Shown here piece by piece: positions 63,002-64,000 of a stretch of DNA of 64,000 nucleotides (position 1 is its first letter; the number at the start of each line of letters is the position of its first letter). Origin of the DNA: Desulforhabdus sp. TSK. GTDB lineage: Bacteria; Desulfobacterota; Syntrophobacteria; Syntrophobacterales; Syntrophobacteraceae. The position numbers and the translations under genes are program-made. Location of the stretch: NCBI RefSeq assembly GCF_022836495.1, contig NZ_BQXM01000011.1, positions 1 through 64,000 of the forward strand, given 5' to 3'. The notes under the pieces are model-generated. The model made no database searches. It saw nothing but the letters and a program-made list of their open reading frames with translations, and was not told where the DNA came from.

Positions 63002-63029
63002 ATTCTACCTTTCCTACTGGAAATGTCAA
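63002..63029 (-). promoter_or_regulatory. sigma70-type promoter of the riboswitch transcript
   Basis: On the minus strand TTGACA (63024-63029), 16 bases and TAGAAT (63002-63007) fit the consensus closely. Transcription should begin near 62995, directly before the aptamer. Confidence 0.85.
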
Positions 63030-63089
63030 GTATGAGGTGCTCGGTGCCTTCGCGCAGACCTTCACAAAAGGGTGCTGTCTTCATTACCG

Positions 63090-63704
63090 TTACTTGTGTT
63101 TTACAGGGGCGGTGGCTTTGTCCTTCATTTCATCGATCTTCGGTTTCACGGCCTTGGTAACATCGGGCTTGGCACCTTCGACCGGCTTCACGTCGGGAGT
63201 CTTGGCCTTGTCGGCAGCTGCGGGTGCGGCTTTCTCCTCAGTACCCGGTACAGCCGGCTTGGTTGTTCCCGCCGCCTCGGTTTGTGCGCCTTCGATCGGC
63301 TTCACGTCGGGCGTCTTGGCCTTGTCGGCAGTTGCGGGTGTGGCTTTCTCCTCAGTGCCCGGCACAGCTGGCTTGGCTGTTCCTGCCGCCTCGGTTTTAA
63401 CGCCTTCGACCGGCTTCACGTCAGGAGTCTTGGCCTTGTCGGCAGCTGCGGGTGCGGCTTTCTCTTCAGTACCCGGCACAGCCGGCTTGGCTGTTCCCAG
63501 GCTCGGGGATTTGGCGCCTTCGACAGCCTTCATAGCGCCGGCTTTGGCCTTTTCTGCTACGGTGCCTGCGCCCGGGCTGGACTGCTCCGCTCCCGCGCTC
63601 ACGGCCGGCTGAGTGCTTGCAGCCTGGGGCTGTGCAAATCCGGAACCTACACCAATCACCATGACCATTGCGCCGATGCCGAAAATGGAAACCATTTTTT
63701 TCAT
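63090..63704 (-). CDS. Secreted Ala/Pro/Lys-rich protein with three 38-residue repeats
   Basis: The 204-residue product starts with a signal peptide (MKKMVSIFGIGAMVMVIGVG to a cut near GFAQ). After a spacer it has three near-identical 38-residue units, each beginning KTPDVKP(V/I)EG and containing KPAVPGTEEKA and ADKA, followed by a lysine-rich end. No cysteine, anchor or enzyme motif is seen; it is probably an unstructured periplasmic or surface protein. The repeats are about 114 bp in DNA and could expand or contract by slippage. AGGAG precedes the ATG. Confidence 0.8.
   Translation of the reverse strand: MKKMVSIFGIGAMVMVIGVGSGFAQPQAASTQPAVSAGAEQSSPGAGTVAEKAKAGAMKAVEGAKSPSLGTAKPAVPGTEEKAAPAAADKAKTPDVKPVEGVKTEAAGTAKPAVPGTEEKATPATADKAKTPDVKPIEGAQTEAAGTTKPAVPGTEEKAAPAAADKAKTPDVKPVEGAKPDVTKAVKPKIDEMKDKATAPVKHK
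63175..63516. repeat. Three tandem 114-bp coding repeats (approximate limits)
   Basis: Units share long identical stretches such as TTCGACCGGCTTCACGTC and GTCTTGGCCTTGTCGGCAG on the plus strand, repeating about every 114 bases inside the secreted protein gene. Outer limits are approximate. Confidence 0.75.
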
Positions 63705-63764
63705 TTCATTCTCCTGGTATGCAATTTGAGATCGTATTGGTTATTGAGCCCATTGAAACTCACT

Positions 63765-63780
63765 TGGCGGAATTCCGCCA
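63765..63780. promoter_or_regulatory. 16-bp perfect palindrome upstream of the repeat-protein gene
   Basis: TGGCGGAATTCCGCCA is a perfect inverted repeat about 60 bases upstream of the start. It could be an operator for a dimeric regulator. No promoter elements were clearly placed around it, and the rest of the region to 64000 shows nothing else. Confidence 0.35.
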
Positions 63781-64000
63781 TGCACTATGGATGCGTTCGT
63801 CGTCTACATTCCCTTTTACCTCTCCCCCTCCTTCGTAGGGTGAACTCTGTATGGTCTCTGCTGAATCGACTCTTCATACTGTCGTTGCTGTGCTTATGAG
63901 CAAGAGCAGTGCCAAGGGATGTCAATAGGTGGGGTTGTGGCGCTAAGACATTGGTTGGATTATATTTTTCACGTCTGATCCGGAGCTCGGCGGAAGGATC

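Noticed and set aside
63175-63516. Possible CRISPR-like repeat array
   Set aside because: The units are 114 bp, contiguous, in frame with a coding gene and have no unique spacers.
63072-63899. Repetitive plus-strand ORFs opposite the secreted repeat protein
   Set aside because: Their repeats are a reflection of the tandem repeats of the minus-strand gene, which has a signal peptide and a ribosome site.

Overview
The window looks like a chromosomal segment from a strictly anaerobic Deltaproteobacterium (Desulfobacterota), probably a Syntrophobacter/Desulforhabdus-like syntroph or sulfate reducer. This is an inference from gene content: a soluble TCA set (aconitase, citrate synthase, succinate dehydrogenase/fumarate reductase, fumarase), a selenoprotein, RpoN next to the lpt and kds genes, a gap-pgk-tpiA-secG-tRNA operon and a complete Mrp antiporter. 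No rRNA genes or taxon-specific markers are present.

Layout. 1-123: the end of a probable insertion sequence that truncates a sterol desaturase-like gene. 0.9-3.0 kb (minus): an ArsR regulator, two small proteins, a thioredoxin-fold selenoprotein whose in-frame UGA is followed by a good bacterial SECIS hairpin, and a TVP38 membrane protein. 3.3-4.9 kb: an SF1 (Fbh1-like) helicase. 5.6-9.6 kb (plus): a TRAP transporter (P, Q, M) with a tandem universal stress protein. 10.0-11.0 kb: an Rpn/PD-(D/E)XK gene. 11.6-26.9 kb (minus): a tightly packed seven-gene operon that I read as a complete single-strand DNA phosphorothioation defense cassette, sspB-C-D-F-G-H-A. It lies just beyond a tRNA-Leu gene.

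27.1-36.7 kb (minus): glycolysis/gluconeogenesis genes (two GAPDH-family genes, pgk, tpiA), secG, tRNA-Leu(GAG) with a terminator, and a 1428-aa PPDK-like protein that lacks the PEP-binding barrel. 36.6-46.8 kb (minus): rimI, PTS-type regulators (EIIA-Man, ptsN), rapZ, hpf, rpoN, lptB-A-C, and pyrG-kdsA-kdsC behind a strong sigma70-type promoter. 47.3-56.2 kb (plus): HU, a MITE-like 265-bp element, then acn-gltA-sdhA-sdhB-fumC and a UbiA-type prenyltransferase. 56.2-62.8 kb (minus): a full seven-gene Mrp operon (mnhA-G) preceded by two small genes and, upstream of those, a yybP-ykoY (Mn2+) riboswitch with a consensus promoter and an overlapping intrinsic terminator. 63.1-63.7 kb: a secreted protein built of 38-residue repeats.

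The points most worth checking are the selenoprotein missed by ordinary ORF calling, the manganese riboswitch positioned to control an Mrp antiporter operon, the intact SspBCD-FGH-A cassette, the Cys-to-Ser change at an aconitase cluster ligand, and the barrel-less PPDK-like giant.
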